DNA of 64,000 nt from Anthoceros angustus (Eukaryota; Streptophyta; Anthocerotopsida; Anthocerotales; Anthocerotaceae), in the NCBI GenBank assembly GCA_010909165.1, contig MU008186.1, forward strand, positions 248,001 to 312,000, in the 5' to 3' direction. Positions within the stretch are counted from its first letter, which is position 1; every line of letters starts with the position of its first letter. A program made the translations under genes and the position numbers. Below the pieces are notes generated by a model. That model made no database searches and was not told where the DNA came from. It was given only the letters and a program-made list of their open reading frames with translations. Below, in pieces: positions 10,543 to 23,890 of the stretch.

Positions 10543-11574
10543 AGTTTCACGGAAAGGGAAAGGATTCAGCGAATTTGCCTATCAAGTTCAGTGCAGCTGG
10601 TGGAACGCAAACAAAACTGATCGCCTAGAAGCATGTAACTAGGTAGCAACTCTGTTTCATCACCCAGCCACGCATTTCATCACCCAGTCACGCATTTTGT
10701 GCTCCAAGAACAGAATCCGGAATATATTGAGAAGCGGTACGCATATATATCCGAATCGGCACCGCATTTAAAGCGGGTCCATCAATTTTCCTCTAACTAA
10801 ACCCGTCGACTCTGTTCAGGAACCGATTGGCACTGCGAGCTGGAACTCCAGCTTGGTGAACCGACCTTCGCCAAGCCTATCCTCTGGCTTCCTCACCAGT
10901 TGGAATTCATCTCCGTCTTGAACAGTTCTGTTGTGCACGTGGCTACAACGTTACGAGCATGTTGAAGTCGTGGTATGTAGGTGCTTGAGCTCGAGCTCGA
11001 GCGCGGCAGATGGCAACTGTTTTGCACAACATTATTAAGCTTGCGTGTGCGAAGAGTTCGCCGGAGGCGGAGAATGCCTGTAGCAGCATCACTGGCTGTT
11101 TGTCGGTTATTAGATAGGAAGGATCCGGTTGCTTGTCACTTGACAAATCCTTCCTAGCCAGCTTTGTGTATGTTGCAAAGAGCAAGGACGATAACCGGCG
11201 GATTGCCTGGCCCTCATGCTGAACCTTGCCCTCTCTTGAACCCCATGCACACATAACATTGTGACGAGACCCATTCGGTATACGTACTCATACCCATTCG
11301 GGTTAAAAGGTGCTTTCAATTAATTAGAGTGAATTATTTGAAACCCAATTATTTTATTATTTAAAATTACTCATAAAATATATTGCAAGTTGGAGAAGCA
11401 TGTATGGCATAAGCCAGTGCTGTAGTCGCATTGTTGAGTAAACTATTTCATACTCATGTTATAATGTGGTATGCTCAAAACCATAACATGGTAGCTCATC
11501 ACATACCAAGGAGATAAATCATTATCAAGGAGATGAAATCATAATCGGGAGGTGAAGCTATAACGATGTACAGA

Positions 11575-11990
11575 AAAACTATTGAGATTGAAAATTCAAC
11601 ACGTCACCTCTTCTAGCTCTAACTTCTACCAACCTCGCAAGTGATACATGCAAAGATTTAGAACACAAACATAAAGCACAAAAAAACTATTGAGATTGAA
11701 AATTCAAAACGTCACCTCTACTAGCACTAACTTCTACCAACCTGGCAAGTGATGGATGCAAAGATTTAGAACACGAACAACAATTGTAAATAATTTAATG
11801 CTTGTACGTAGTGGTATCCAAAATATCTAAGCAACTAGAACATAAGCAACCTGGCAAGTGGCAGATGTAAAGATTTAGAACATGAACAGCAATCGCAAAC
11901 TATTTAAAGCTTGTACATAATGGTAGCCTAAATATTTAAGCAACTAGAACATATTGAAAACTCAACACGCCGCCTTTTTTTTAGCTCTCT
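11575..11990. repeat. Three-copy diverged tandem repeat
   Basis: The phrase CAACCTSGCAAGTGRYRGATG followed by AAAGATTTAGAACA occurs three times (about 11633, 11740, 11848). The flanking phrases GATTGAAAATTCAA and AAGCAACTAGAACAT also recur. Units are about 107-110 bp. No coding potential is evident. Confidence 0.75.
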
Positions 11991-12529
11991 TGTCAAATAT
12001 GATTTGATAGTTTGAATGTGCCAAAATAGCCTTTCTATCTTGATAAGAAATGGAAGCAATCTCTTTCCATCGTAATACTTTCCTAGTTTCAACTCTTTCC
12101 ATTCTAATACTATATGAGCTCAACGCCAAGCTTCACATACCATACAAGTGCATTAGGGGCTCCTCTAATAGTGTTATGGTACAAATCAATTGTAGGGATA
12201 TCTCTCCTAGTAACACTTTGCTTCTTGTCTTCCTGCAATTGTTTCGATGTGCAAGAACTAATGATCTATGCTGGAACGAGTGATAATGAAGCTAAATATC
12301 CTGCCCGTCTTGACATCGCAAAAAGAAGCATACTGCAATTTTTGCAATTTTGGTTGATTCTTTCCATCCACACTTCTCAAATGTAGACACAAAGGAGCTC
12401 ATTCAATAGAACATCGCCAAGATAACCATCACCTATTTTATCATGTTTTTGTGGGCTGTGTGGAGCATGAAAAAGATCAATAACTAATTTTCAGAAATTA
12501 TTGAACCAGAAATCCAAAAACCCCTTTAG

Positions 12530-12660
12530 ACACAATGGGTAACTAGCTGAGAGGCCTTGTTTCAACCGATACACACACATCCACCCCTTTTGCTCCCTTT
12601 CTCACAACATTTTCCTTATCCCTTTCTCCCAAAGTTTCACAAAGGGGTTTATGTCGTTTT
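12530..12660 (-). pseudogene. Decayed copy of the aldose 1-epimerase first exon
   Basis: The plus-strand stretch from about 12567 to 12650 parallels 10479-10560, the start of the epimerase gene: CGATACACACACATCCACCC against CGGTACACATCCACTCCAC, CTCACAACATTTTCCTTA against CCGCAACCTCTTCCTTG, and CCCAAAGTTTCACAAAGG against CCCATAGTTTCACGGAAAGG. The start codon and frame are lost. Many differences are transitions toward A/T. Confidence 0.55.
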
Positions 12661-13100
12661 CGTATCTTGCCGTACCTTCCTAATCATTTGTAGAACTAAC
12701 CATAGGTACTCAAAATTTAGGTTATAAATTAAAATTAGAGAGTCTAATAACAATACCCTTATATAAATTCTAGCGAGAGAGAATTATTTATTCATATTAC
12801 AATAGTAATGTTATATTATTTTACTCATCCATGAAAAATTAAATTAAAAGTATTAAATAATACCTACTTAATTTTAATGTTTAGCCAACGTAGCCAGATC
12901 TGGATATCTATACCATGAGGCAATGAGGCAGTTGGCTCAATTGAGTACCTGCCAGCCATTTATTATTATTATTATTAGTAATTATTTTTGAAACATCGCC
13001 TACTATACCTAGGTAGGTATATCCGATATGCACGACGGTGTATGGAAGCGCTGAAGCGGAAGGGCATTTGTAACAGACATTTAAAAAGAAGCCCGCTAAG

Positions 13101-14203
13101 TATGACTTTTTAGCTAGCATGAAATGAGCTTGTATTTTTTCAATCTCCCTCCCTTCCTTCTCTTTCCTCCTTTCCTGTCGGACTGGTAGCTGCTGCTGCT
13201 GCTACTCTCTGGTTTGCTGGCTCTGGAAGGAGAGGAGAAAGCTTGCAGAGGCCAGGCTATGTCGGCCTCGTACTTTTCCTGTCAGTCTGATTTTCCTTCG
13301 TATTCCTCATTCCCTTTCTCTCCCGCATTCCGTTTTGTGGTGTTAATTTTTCCCTTTCCCAGCGGCTCAAGAGGCGAGACGTGTTGCCACGAATGCAAGT
13401 GCAAGAGCAGGTTTGGAATTCGAAGCTCGGGTGAGTTTAAGATTTGTGAAAGACTGAAGGACACGGGACATTCACACTGGTTGGGTCTGCAGTCCCGGCG
13501 TCTTTAGAGAGGTTTTGCCGAATGTGCTGCCATGTTCTTGCTGTGTCAAGCCTGGACGGGCAGGAGTGTTGTGTTTTTTTCTTAAAGGATTTTTCGGGTG
13601 GATCAAATACGGCTTTTGCCGTATTTAGCTTGAATTTTAGCCTTCAGCACAAATGCGTAAGGGGGCAAGAAGGTCTGCTGGGGCAAGTGATTTTTATGGG
13701 GTTCCTTGTTGGTCTGTTTGGCCGGTTTCTTGTTAGGAGCTCAAGAGTTGGGCTTCCGGGTCTTGTACAGTCTGTGTGTGATGGTTTCTTTGCCTCCAAC
13801 GTGGTGGGGTTTGTTATGCTTCCGTGAGCTGGGGTTTTGGGTGACTAAATTGGCGTAGGAGAGAGTTGTTGGTAAAGTGATTACATGTTTGTGGCCATGT
13901 TGCTTGCTCTGTTGTTCCGTTAGTTTTTATGGGGAGAGAGCTTCAGTGAGGTGCACTGAAAGGCTGTGTGGCATGGTGTTTTGCAGCCTGTAAGTTCTTT
14001 TCCTGGTGCTGGATGGCATCTCACGTCTCCGTCGATCGTGTCCTTGGATATGGTAAAGCTTCAGCAAGAAACCCTTGGGAGCCTGTTGAGGGTCCGCATC
14101 TTGGGTGGTGGAGCTATGCGCGGTTTTGAGGCACTGTGAGTGGGTGCTATTTAGGTTGTGGCCGGCCTTGGTCTGTCCGGCGGGGTTGCTTGGATCGGAG
14201 GAG
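13101..14203 (+). promoter_or_regulatory. Promoter / 5' untranslated region of the SET-domain gene
   Basis: Pyrimidine-rich from about 13135 to 13180, with CTGCTGCTGCTGCTAC at 13190. The region then becomes GC-moderate with no frame resembling a protein. The SET-gene frame is open for 33 codons upstream of the chosen ATG but has no ATG there, so this is most simply 5' untranslated sequence, possibly with a leader intron. Confidence 0.4.
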
Positions 14204-17200
14204 ATGTTGGAGGACGGGAGTAAGGAGGAGAGTGGGAAGGATTCGGGCCAGACTTTGGAGGACGTGGCTGGTGGCCTGGTGAGTGTTGAGGATGGTGCAG
14301 GAAATGGTCCGGCCGAAGTTGTTGTTGAGGTAGAGGAGGTGAAGGCCCAAGTGCCTGCGGATGGAGAGGGTTCCGTGAATATAGTGGGTACCCTGGCGGC
14401 ACAGGGGAGTGAACCTGAATTGAGCTCCCCTCCCACACTGGATGCAACCGAAGGGACTGGTGGATTCATGGCTGAGTTGGGGTTTCCGGAGGAAGGGTCA
14501 GCTGACCCTGTTATGGTCACATCCGGAGTGGATGACCATGCTGGAGACGGGGTTGACGTGGCTATAGTCGGGATGGGATCTTCTCAGCCTTATTCACTAA
14601 CTGTTGGCACGACTGGAGCTCTCCCAGCCGAGGTCAAAGGTGTCCGACCAGCGGACTTAAGTGCAGAGGATGATGTTTTCTTGCAGGCAGAGGCCATGTC
14701 TGGGGTTCACAGTGTGACAGTAGACTCTCTACTGCTGAGGGGGACTAGGGACACTATGGACTTTTTGAATGATTCTGGTGATCTGCAGGATGGCAGCTTA
14801 TTTCTTCCAGTTGGAGCTGTGGCCGAGTGTGGGTCCATACTGCTTTCCAATGATATTGGTAGCAAGAATGTCAGGGGTCCTTCTTCTGGGGTAGTGGAGG
14901 ATAGTTGTCTTCTTCGTAATGGAGGTGGAACAGTTGAGGAGATGTGCATAGATTTGCCCAGAACGTTCAATGTGCAAGTTGAGGAGCCAAGACTAGTTGA
15001 GGATGTCCTCATGGAGGATGCCAATCACATTTCCGTGGATGAGGAGATGGAAATTGATAGTGGTGGAGTAGTTGAGGGAATAGCCCAAGAGTCGTCCAAA
15101 ACGGTGAGCCCATCCTCAGCAGAGGTTGAAGTTGTGGAGCAAAGATTAGTGGATGAGGCGCTCATGGAGGATGGCCATCACATTTCAGCTGACGAGGAAC
15201 TGAAGACTGTGTCTCAATCATGTGTGGAGCCAGAGGAGAAGGCTTCCCTGAACAGTGCCATTCCCGTTGACAGTCAGGGCTCTGAAGAACTACATGTGCA
15301 ATGGGGAAGGCCTGTAAGTGATGAGATTTTTTCACCTGACGGCAGTTCAAAAGGTGACACTCAGAGCAGTAAGGGACACCCTCATGTTCCTAACGACATT
15401 GAACTCTCTGTTGTGGAAGGAAAAGATGCTAGGAAAGAAACAGCTGGGGACACGCAGGATCAGAGTTTAACTGAGGAAAGTCAGGCATTCTCTCATGCGA
15501 TTCAACACCAACACACAGGAAATTCTCCACTTTCGGCTGCTGATGGCAAATCTACAATTTTGGTAGAGGAGCACGAAACAGAAGGCCTGTCACTTGCAGA
15601 TGACCCATCAGAAGTGCTGCATGATACAAAACAGGAAGACATTCAACCAGATGGTGCTCTGCTGTTGGAGGTAGCAGCAGATGAAACCCTTTTGGTGTCA
15701 GCAGAGGCAGATGAGGAGCATAACGACTCTGGTGATCCTCCTGCCCTGAGCATCAAAGTCCAGGTTATAGAAACCCAGACGACTGAAGTATTCGATGCCA
15801 CAGGCATCAAAATCCTTGGTGATGGTGTGGACTGCACCCCCAAGGATAGCAAGGTCTCCAGCGATATCAAGGTGTCTGATGTGGCTGGGCTATCTCCTGC
15901 AGGGTTTTTACCCGAAAGTGCTCAGGATTCCAAGGATGTGGATCACGACGGTTCACTAGAAGTTGCTGAAGTGGTGCCAAATGCACAGGGTGCTTTGGAC
16001 GATCTAAGAAAGGATCAGCATACTTCTGTTCCTCTTGCTGACAGAGTAGAAATTGAAATTGGGACCCCAGACGTACAGGCTTCTAGGGAGGATGTCGATA
16101 AGTCTCATGAGGGTGTTGCTCAAAGAGTAGAATCTGAAACAAAGACCCCAGTTCTACCACTTTCAGAACTAGACGTGAAGAGTATAGAGGGGACAGGAGA
16201 TAGTACAATCACAGTTGCAGACACAGTGCCATTGCAAGCAGAGAATTCTGTACCTGTGGAGCGAGATAGTACAGTCACAGTTGCAGACACAGTACCATTG
16301 CAAGCAGAGGGCTCTGTACCTGTGGAGGTCAAGGGTGTCGAGGTGAAGAGTGTGGAGGGCGATATTGAGGAGAGGGATGTAGACATGGTAGCTGTGGATC
16401 ACAGTGTGCCTAAGTCACCCGATGATGCTGGCCAGGCTGGGGATGCTGACCAGGCTGGGGATGCCGACCAGGCTGGTTGTGCTGTAGAATCCACTGATGT
16501 GGAAGGCCAGGCTTGTGATAAGGTAAGGGAGAACCACGAGACAAAGGAGTCAGCTCCTTCAGTGCAAATGCAAAGTGGCGTGGAGCCCAGGCCGTCTACT
16601 GGTTCAAGGCGCAATAAGCGTAAACATCGTGAAAAACGTGCTGAGGTGCTTTATGGCGAGACTGGTGCTGGGAATGGGAAGCTTGTGAAAGAAGAGAAGT
16701 CTCACAGCAAAGATCTCAAGACTGCAGCACGTGAGGCGTCTGCGCCCACGAATGTCAGTACTCAGCAGCAAGAAAAGAATGTATCGTCAGATGGCACAGA
16801 AGTGCAGGGTGAAGCACTTGCTACCAAGCCCACAAAGCGAGAGAAATCCAGGAAGCAGAAGAAACGTCTTCAAAATCATGTGCAGGTCTCTCAGGGTGGA
16901 ACTAAAGCCGGAATGGATAGTGTGGCTGTCAATAAGGATGTAAAGAGCAAAGAGGAGGAAGCTTTTCTTCCAGATGGACCTGAAGCCATGGATATAAGCT
17001 CGCCTGTCCAGGAGAAAAGGCCTAGTGATCTTTCACCAGTTCATGTTGAAGCTGATGCGGAGGACGAAAGTGCACCAGAAGTGTCCAAGGATGCACATTC
17101 AGTTGTAGAAACTAAGCGTAGAGGTGGACACAGGAAACGGAAACGTCGCCGGAAAAGGGATGATACAGATGATGGGCAAAAGTTGTCCAAGAAGGGGAAG

Positions 17201-20200
17201 ACAGTCGCTGCGTCATCGACTGTTTCTGCAGCAAGTACAGTTGCTACACCAGTTGCAGCTGTGGGCAAGTCAACACGGAAGATAACCTTCAAAACCAGGC
17301 CAAAGACTCCACCCAAGACACCACCCAAGACATCCCCCAGGATAGCACCAAGGGCAACTCCCAGAACGCCACCCAAAAGCACACCAAAGGCCACTACTAA
17401 GAGTACACCTAGGAGCACGCCTAAGAGCACAACTCCAAGAGGAGGAAGGGGTAGAAGGTTTGGGGAAGATGATGGCTATGCATACTTTTGTGCACTCTGC
17501 CAAGAATTTGGTGAGCTGCTGTGCTGTGAGAAGTGCAAGCAGGCATTCCATTTAGCTTGCTTGGGGTTGGAGGCAGTTCCCGAAGCAGATCCTTGGATGT
17601 GTGACAATTGCGTGGAGAACAAGGTGATGTAGGGGGCGTAGGGTGTGGGACTATTTTGCTTGCATTTTTCACTGCAATTCAGGTTCCAGGGTTCCATTCA
17701 TGTGGATTCTGACTCGTCCCTTTGTTATATATTTTTGCCAGGTTGAGTGTTTCGACTGCAAGGTATTCACTTCTATGGACAAGGATGTCCTCATGTGCTC
17801 ATACAAGAACTGTAGCAAATTTTTCCATGAAGAGTGTTCCAAGAAATGGGAGAGACCACAACCAGCCAAGACCAGTGCTACAAGGAAGAGCACGGGCTTC
17901 ACGTGTCCACATCACTTTTGTGATGCTTGTGGACACCCAAAGACACCTAAGAGGTCAAGGCTCTACCGTTGTCTATATTGCCCTGTGGCATACCATGAGG
18001 GCTGTGCTCCAGATGGTACACAATTTCTTGAAGATGTTCCAGGGTTTATGAGTTGTTGGAAACATGATGATGACTGGAAGCTTGAGAACCAAGTAAGCTA
18101 GAAAACCTACTCTCTCATTCAATGCTTCATGTCTGATGTAAAACGTTTTTTTGGTTGAAATGTGGATTTGTGTGGCTGCAGAATGGTGAACAAATACGGG
18201 ATCTGAAAACCCTTTTCAAGCTGCTACCGTTACCTAGTGTCAGCAATGACTTTCAAGTTCCCCAGTTCATCCACGAGGCTGTGAAGAAGCTTGATAGAAA
18301 GCCATCATCGTATACTCACATAAGGCGAAGTATCTGACAAGACAAACGCTTCACAATGATGCATAGTAGTTTGTGCCTTCCTTTAGAAAGGATTGGTGTA
18401 CAATGACATGGACATGGTTTTTTTGGATACTGTAGATTTTGAGAAGTCCACTGAGATAGACAATCATCTGTTCTTCAAGGGATGTGCATCAATAAAGCTC
18501 ATTGTTCGAGGCACACATGGCTATGTGTTGTCTTGAAATGCTAATGGGCGGTAGTTAGGTTGTACTAATGCTCATGAACATATGCTGGTGTTGTGGCTGA
18601 TGGACGATGCTCATGTTTGTGATTGCAATGCTGCTACAAATGCTTTTAGATTCTGAGTAGGTGTTTGAGACAGAAAGGGGAGTAGGGCATAATGTGTTCT
18701 TTTGGAGATGCTCTTAGGCTACCTTTACCAATGTCAGATATTTATTTGGCAAAGAGGCCCAGGAAGAGGTCGGAGGATGAATGCATGCAGTGCCCATGCA
18801 AGCCTGCATCCGACTCGAAACCGGCATGTGATAAGGACTGCTTGTGTGGGTAATCTCCTCACAGCTTGACATCTTTGTTCCACATTCTTGCAACGTCATT
18901 TTAGAGTCATACATGCATCTTTTGTGTGCGAGACAGGTACATCGCTTTCTGTGACATCTGGGATGGTTTCATCATTGCAGAATGTTGTTCACTACCTGCT
19001 CAAGTTCATGTGAATGTGGAGATTCTTGTAAGAATGTACCATTTCAGAGGCGCCCTGGTCGCAAGCTGAAAGCTGTGAAGGTTACAATCCTGTAGATTAT
19101 TTCTTCGTATTGATTTGCAATTGTGCACTGATTTACTTTCAGAGAGCTAGCTATTGAGTGGCAGGCCTGGAAGGTGGTTAGAGTCTGTAAGGGTTGACTT
19201 AGCTTTTTGGAAGCAGACTGAGAACTGTGGTTGGGGCCTTAAAGCTGATGAGGACATCAAGGCTGGGGATTTTCTGATTGAATATGTGGGAGAAGGTAAT
19301 TCAGCTCTTGGAGCTTGTCATGCTGCCATGGTTTGCGTGGCTAGATAGTATGGCTGATGTGTACTGAGTTAAGGGTCGCTGCTTGTTGTCAAGTGATTGA
19401 TGACAAGACTTGCGAGGAGAGGCTCTGGGCAATGAAAAAGCGAGGGGAAACCAACTTCTACATGTGTGAGATCAGCCGGGAAATGGTCATTGATGCTACA
19501 TTTAAGGGCAACTTGTCGCGTTTCATCAATCACAGCTGCCAGCCAAATAGCGAACTTCAGAAGTGGTCAGTATATTCTGGCACCTTCGATGTTTCCACTT
19601 AGAAAGCGAGCTCTTCAAGACTGTGGCCACGTCTTTTCTTTGCTTCTGATTTGTGTGCCTCTGATGGTGAGATGAGAATGCCTGATCGTCTTTCACACAC
19701 ATCTCATGGCCACAATGCTGACCTGGTTGATGGCAACTGTGTACCATTTTTGCAGGGAGATCGATGGAGAGATTAGGATCGGTGTCTTTGCAATCTCCGA
19801 TACGAAGAAAGGGGGATTCATCACTTATGACTATCAGTAGGTGTTATGTGATTCTATGCTATCAAGTGGGCTCTAAATACATCATGATGCAACTGTAGCT
19901 CCCAGTGACTCAAGTTTCAGTCTATCTTGAGGATCTAACCATGAATAATCTTTGAGCTTCTGTTACTGTCAAGTCTGCAGGAGCGTTTGTTAATTTGGAG
20001 CGCTGTGTTTTTTGTGCAGGTTCATTCAATTTGGGACCGATCAGCAATGCCAGTGCGGATCCATGGATTGCAGGGGACAGCTTGGGGTGAAATTGCACAG
20101 ATCAAGCGGTGTGAACTTGTCCAGCAGTCCTTGTACAGCAGGGTCCGTTCACAGCATCTCAGATTTGCAATCAGTCCATTACAAGCCTGCCGAAGCTCCA

Positions 20201-20628
20201 AAGTGGGTGGGGCGTCGTGTTGGAGTTTGGTGGCCCTTAGATCAAAAGTATGTGAAGCTTTTGCAATCTTTTGAATTCTGAACTTCTACCTGTTCTGCGC
20301 CTTACCAGCACCTGTGACATGACTGTAGGTTTTACAGAGGTGAAATAGTTGGATACAAGTCCCAGTCAAAACGGCACGAAGTAAGTTGAATTTGTAGCTT
20401 CTGTGGTTGCAAGAATCTTGGATACAATTAAATCCCCAGAAATGATCATGAATATTGACCGAAGTATGTGCTGGTGTTTTGCTGAACTTCAGGGTGACCA
20501 CTAAGTTGTCTTCTTGCTGTTGGGCAATGGATCTGTAGATTTGGTATGATGATGGTGATGTGGAAGATTTGGACCTCAGCAAGGAGACGTGGCAAGCGGA
20601 GAAAGCTGTGACCTGCTGCCATGTATGA
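14204..20628 (+). CDS. PHD-AWS-SET histone-lysine methyltransferase (ASHR3/ASH1-like) with a C-terminal Tudor-like module
   Basis: Eleven exons (14204-17623, 17742-18092, 18182-18329, 18738-18849, 18981-19080, 19184-19295, 19394-19565, 19756-19836, 20020-20247, 20329-20380, 20539-20628) join in phase into about 1621 residues. Residues 1-1050 are acidic, low-complexity and probably disordered. A TPPK/TPRS-rich basic tract precedes a PHD finger at 1089-1140 (CALC...CCEKC...HLAC...CDNC). A second Cys/His zinc region follows at about 1141-1257 (CSYKNCSKFFHEEC, CDACGHP, CLYCPVAYHEGC). AWS lies at about 1320-1377 (ECMQCPCK, CDKDCLCG, CSSSCECGDSCKN). SET is at about 1378-1500, with GWGLKADEDI, RFINHSCQPNSELQKW and FITYDY, then post-SET CQCGSMDC. 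At about 1555-1605 is WVGRRVGVWWPLDQKFYRGE and IWYDDGDVEDLDL, a Tudor-like fold. AWS-SET proteins of this type methylate H3K36 or H3K4 in the nucleus; the exact substrate is inferred. The start is the first in-frame ATG. Confidence 0.9.
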
Positions 20629-21449
20629 CGAGAACTTTGTTGTTGCAACGTGAGTTGATGCACAATCTAGCCCATACAAACTAATTCTTACTCCTGTCGA
20701 GTACAACGCAGAAGCGGGCAAGGTTCAGGGAGGCCGCGTAAGTTGGATGCTTTGAAACTGGCGTAGGATGTGAGCGCCACCTATTTATGACTGGTTCGGC
20801 ATTACATGCACTCCAGACGCGAGCCAACTGCTGGGGAATGGCTTTGCAAACTTGAGGCTGCGTAAAGCCTGGATTGATTTACGTGTTGGAACGCAATGCC
20901 TAAGGAGGTTGTTTTAGGTCAAGGTTACATCTTGTCAAAGGTAAGCTTTTCTTGCGTCATGCAAGGGCTCTTTCTACGGCTTGTGCATCTAGAACATTCA
21001 AGGTGCATACATTGTGTTTACAAAATGATTGATCCTCGGGTGTTGTTTTGCAGCAATCGATCCAGAAGGGGTACAGAACCATGACATGATTGTTAACCTT
21101 GAGTTAGTGTGCTCAGCAGCTCCTGCATTCCCGATGGGCTGCCCTGAAGGCAGGTGGTTTACCGAGTTGCGTTTTACTATGCACATGGAGCGGCCTCATG
21201 TTATTTGAAATAGGAAAAGAGGGATGCAACAAGTCCTGACGATTCCTTTCTTGCTCTATCTGCCGGGAGGATATCGGCTTGGATGTCCGTCCACCTGTTT
21301 GCGTTTGTCCATTTTCGTGTTGGTGAAGTTTAACAATCAATCGTTTTCTAATAAAACAGCTCTTTTTTCGTTCTGAATCATGAAAAGTGCGGATTATCGA
21401 CACGCGGTCTGATTGGTCGTAAAAACGGTCATCTAGCTAGTCGAATTGG

Positions 21450-21565
21450 AGCCGACGCAGCAATGTATGGCAGCCCTTATTTTCGGGCAAAGGTAACAGT
21501 GGGGAGTCCTTATTTTCGGGCAAAGAGTGGGGAGTCCTTATTTTCGGGCAAAGGTAACGGTGGGG
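21450..21565. repeat. Short tandem repeat, three copies
   Basis: CCTTATTTTCGGGCAAAG occurs three times (about 21475, 21508, 21536), each linked by GTAACRGTGGGGAGT or a shortened form. Units are about 28-33 bp. Confidence 0.8.
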
Positions 21566-22289
21566 AGTTTTAGTGGGTGAGGGAGTTCTTCCCAAGTCCC
21601 ACATAACCTGCGATGGTATCTAGGCACGTACTCAGATGACCTGAGTATAGTCTCTTCCTGTTGGGATGATACGATGTGTAACATAGGGGAATCAGAACCC
21701 TTGCCGAAGATTTCTGCCCCGGGGTTGTTTTGATTTATTTTCAAAATATCAAATTAAAAAAAAAATCTAGCTAGCCGAATGTGCAAGTTGTAGACCTGAA
21801 AATTGCTCAAGGCAGGGCTCATCGAAGGGCTATGGAAACCCATCCATCATACCTAATTGTGGCCTGAAAATTGAGGAGAATCCACTGAGAAAAATTTGTT
21901 TTTTTGATAGTTTTATTAGGGTTCACTAAGGACGAATTCCGGATGCGACCCAAGAGCCTAACAAAGAAACAAACAAATGTAATTGAAGTCCATTAAGGAT
22001 GGACATGCTGCCAATGTTCCATGGAATAAACTAGGTTGTTAGCACGAGGAGCATTTCTTTCTAGGTATGCCATACGGGTCCCCCTTGGGCTATAGAGCAT
22101 TGAATTACGAGGTTTGCAATGTATGTGTATCCATCTGGCCTAAGCCATTCAGACACACATACTTAACCATCTAGGACCAGCAATGACTTTATTTATGCTT
22201 TAACCATCTAGAACCCAGAAACAACAATTGTATTTATGTACCCTAAGGATGGAAGGACCACCATGGGACAGAAAATTATAGAGCTCAAA

Positions 22290-22620
22290 AGAGGAGGAAA
22301 AAAGGTGCACACTTACAACTGAAAAGAGGTAGTCTAGAAGAAAAGCGTACACACGTCCAGCTCAAAAGACATACTCTAGAAGGAAAAAGTACACAAGTAT
22401 AGGTGAAAAGAGGTAGTCTACAGGAAAAACGTACACACATGCAGACGTAATCTAGAAGAAAGAGGTAGTCTAGAAGAAAGACATACACACATACAGATGT
22501 GTACAGGTAGTCCATAAGAAAAGGTACACACGTGTAACTCAAACGACGTAATCTAGAAGAAAAACGTACATATGTACAGCTCAAAAGAGGTAGTCTGGAA
22601 GAAAAACTTATGCATAATGT
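22290..22620. repeat. Tandem array of imperfect repeats of about 50 bp
   Basis: The phrase AGGTAGTCTAGAAGAAA followed by a CGTACACACGT-like sequence and AGCTCAAAAGA recurs about six times with substitutions. All stops are spaced so that one minus-strand frame remains open by chance. No function is evident. Confidence 0.75.
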
Positions 22621-23649
22621 ATGCTATTTTTTAACCTACATAACATGTAGTTCTACTTGTATTCGAATCCATTCTTGAGAAAATGAGAAAACACCAAAAG
22701 AAATTTCATCAATTTTGGACTTAGGTAGCCGTCATGGAAAGGAGGCCCACCTTGAAGTAATTTTGCTTTGATCACCTATTAATTGGGGCTTTGGCTTCGT
22801 TCAAATTGACATTGTGTCACTAACAAATTCTACACTCAAGATTGCTATTCGACTTATGAAAGTTGGCCCAAGTGTCAAGACAACCACGAAGAAAATAGTC
22901 ATGTAGTACTGTGACCTTTCCACATGGACTCATCTAAAAAGATTATCATTTGAACGATCTTATAAATAATAGGTGATTCGGTACCTTCATTAGATCTTAT
23001 GTTAGTTTTATTGATATTTAATAATTATTGATCTATATAAAATCAAAACCCATACAATTGTTCGATGCCGATAATTTTACTCAATAGTGAGACATATATA
23101 TATCTTCAGATAATTGGGGACCTAATGGTTGGAATTGAAGGTCGGATAACATATGATTTGATCGTAGTAGGAGTATGATTGGCATATGTATCTTAATAGC
23201 GAATATGAGCTTAAGATTGAGTCATATGTATTTACTTAAAAAATTATATGATGAATTCGTAGAACGAGAAGAAGGAAGGAGAGGCATCCAGGCCATTATG
23301 TCTATCCAAAACAAAATTATACTTATTACAAGATGAAACAAAAAAAACAAGATGACTATGAGATACTTCAGCACCTGGGCTGCAATGCTAAGTAAATTAA
23401 ACAAAACGGGGATCGTATAAATTCGGTAGCAGGTGCAAAGTCGTCTCTAAAGCCATGCCGAAGGAGTTGGATGCTCCCTCCTATCTTTGATTCCAAGAAA
23501 AGCCAAACAAAGCTGTCGTGCAGGCCTGGTCGTGTGAACCCATTTGGAGTCGGCGGGGCAATTCATTTCCTGAAGTAAATTAACAGCTGCCTGCGACCTC
23601 AGCTAGCCATGCCGGATCCGCTTGGTGATAGATACATGTGCGCTCGGTA

Positions 23650-23890
23650 GTGTTGCCGGAGATCCTGAGCTCTGATGTGATTCCCAGTACTAGTCCTACC
23701 ATGAGCAGCAGGATCCGAAGGTATTACGTGATTCTCACTGTTAATCCGTGGGCGGCAGGATCCCAGGGTCTTATATCATTCCCACAGCCCTGCCGTCAGC
23801 AGCAGGATCCGAAGGTATTACATGATTCTCACAGTTAATCCGTGGGCGGCAGGATCCCAGGGTCTTGTATCATTCCCATAGTTCTGCCGT
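23650..23890. repeat. Tandem repeat of about 94 bp, two full copies and a partial copy
   Basis: AGCAGCAGGATCCGAAGGTA begins copies at 23704 and 23798. Each runs on to TTAATCCGTGGGCGGCAGGA and ends TATCATTCCCAYAG with CTGCCGT. A third, degenerate start lies at about 23650. Divergence between the two full copies is only a few bases, so the duplication is recent. Confidence 0.85.

Larger units (their letters stand above)
10543..13100. other. AT-rich intergenic region with repeats
   Basis: Composition shifts to AT-rich after about 11.3 kb. Apart from the repeat array at 11575-11990 and the epimerase relic at 12530-12660, I see no gene. Two short copies of TTTCATCACCCAG(C/T)CACGCAT sit at about 10657 and 10676. 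Confidence 0.5.

Noticed and set aside
16120-17430. Long minus-strand frames inside the SET gene
   Set aside because: They are antisense shadows of repeated acidic and TPK-rich coding sequence.
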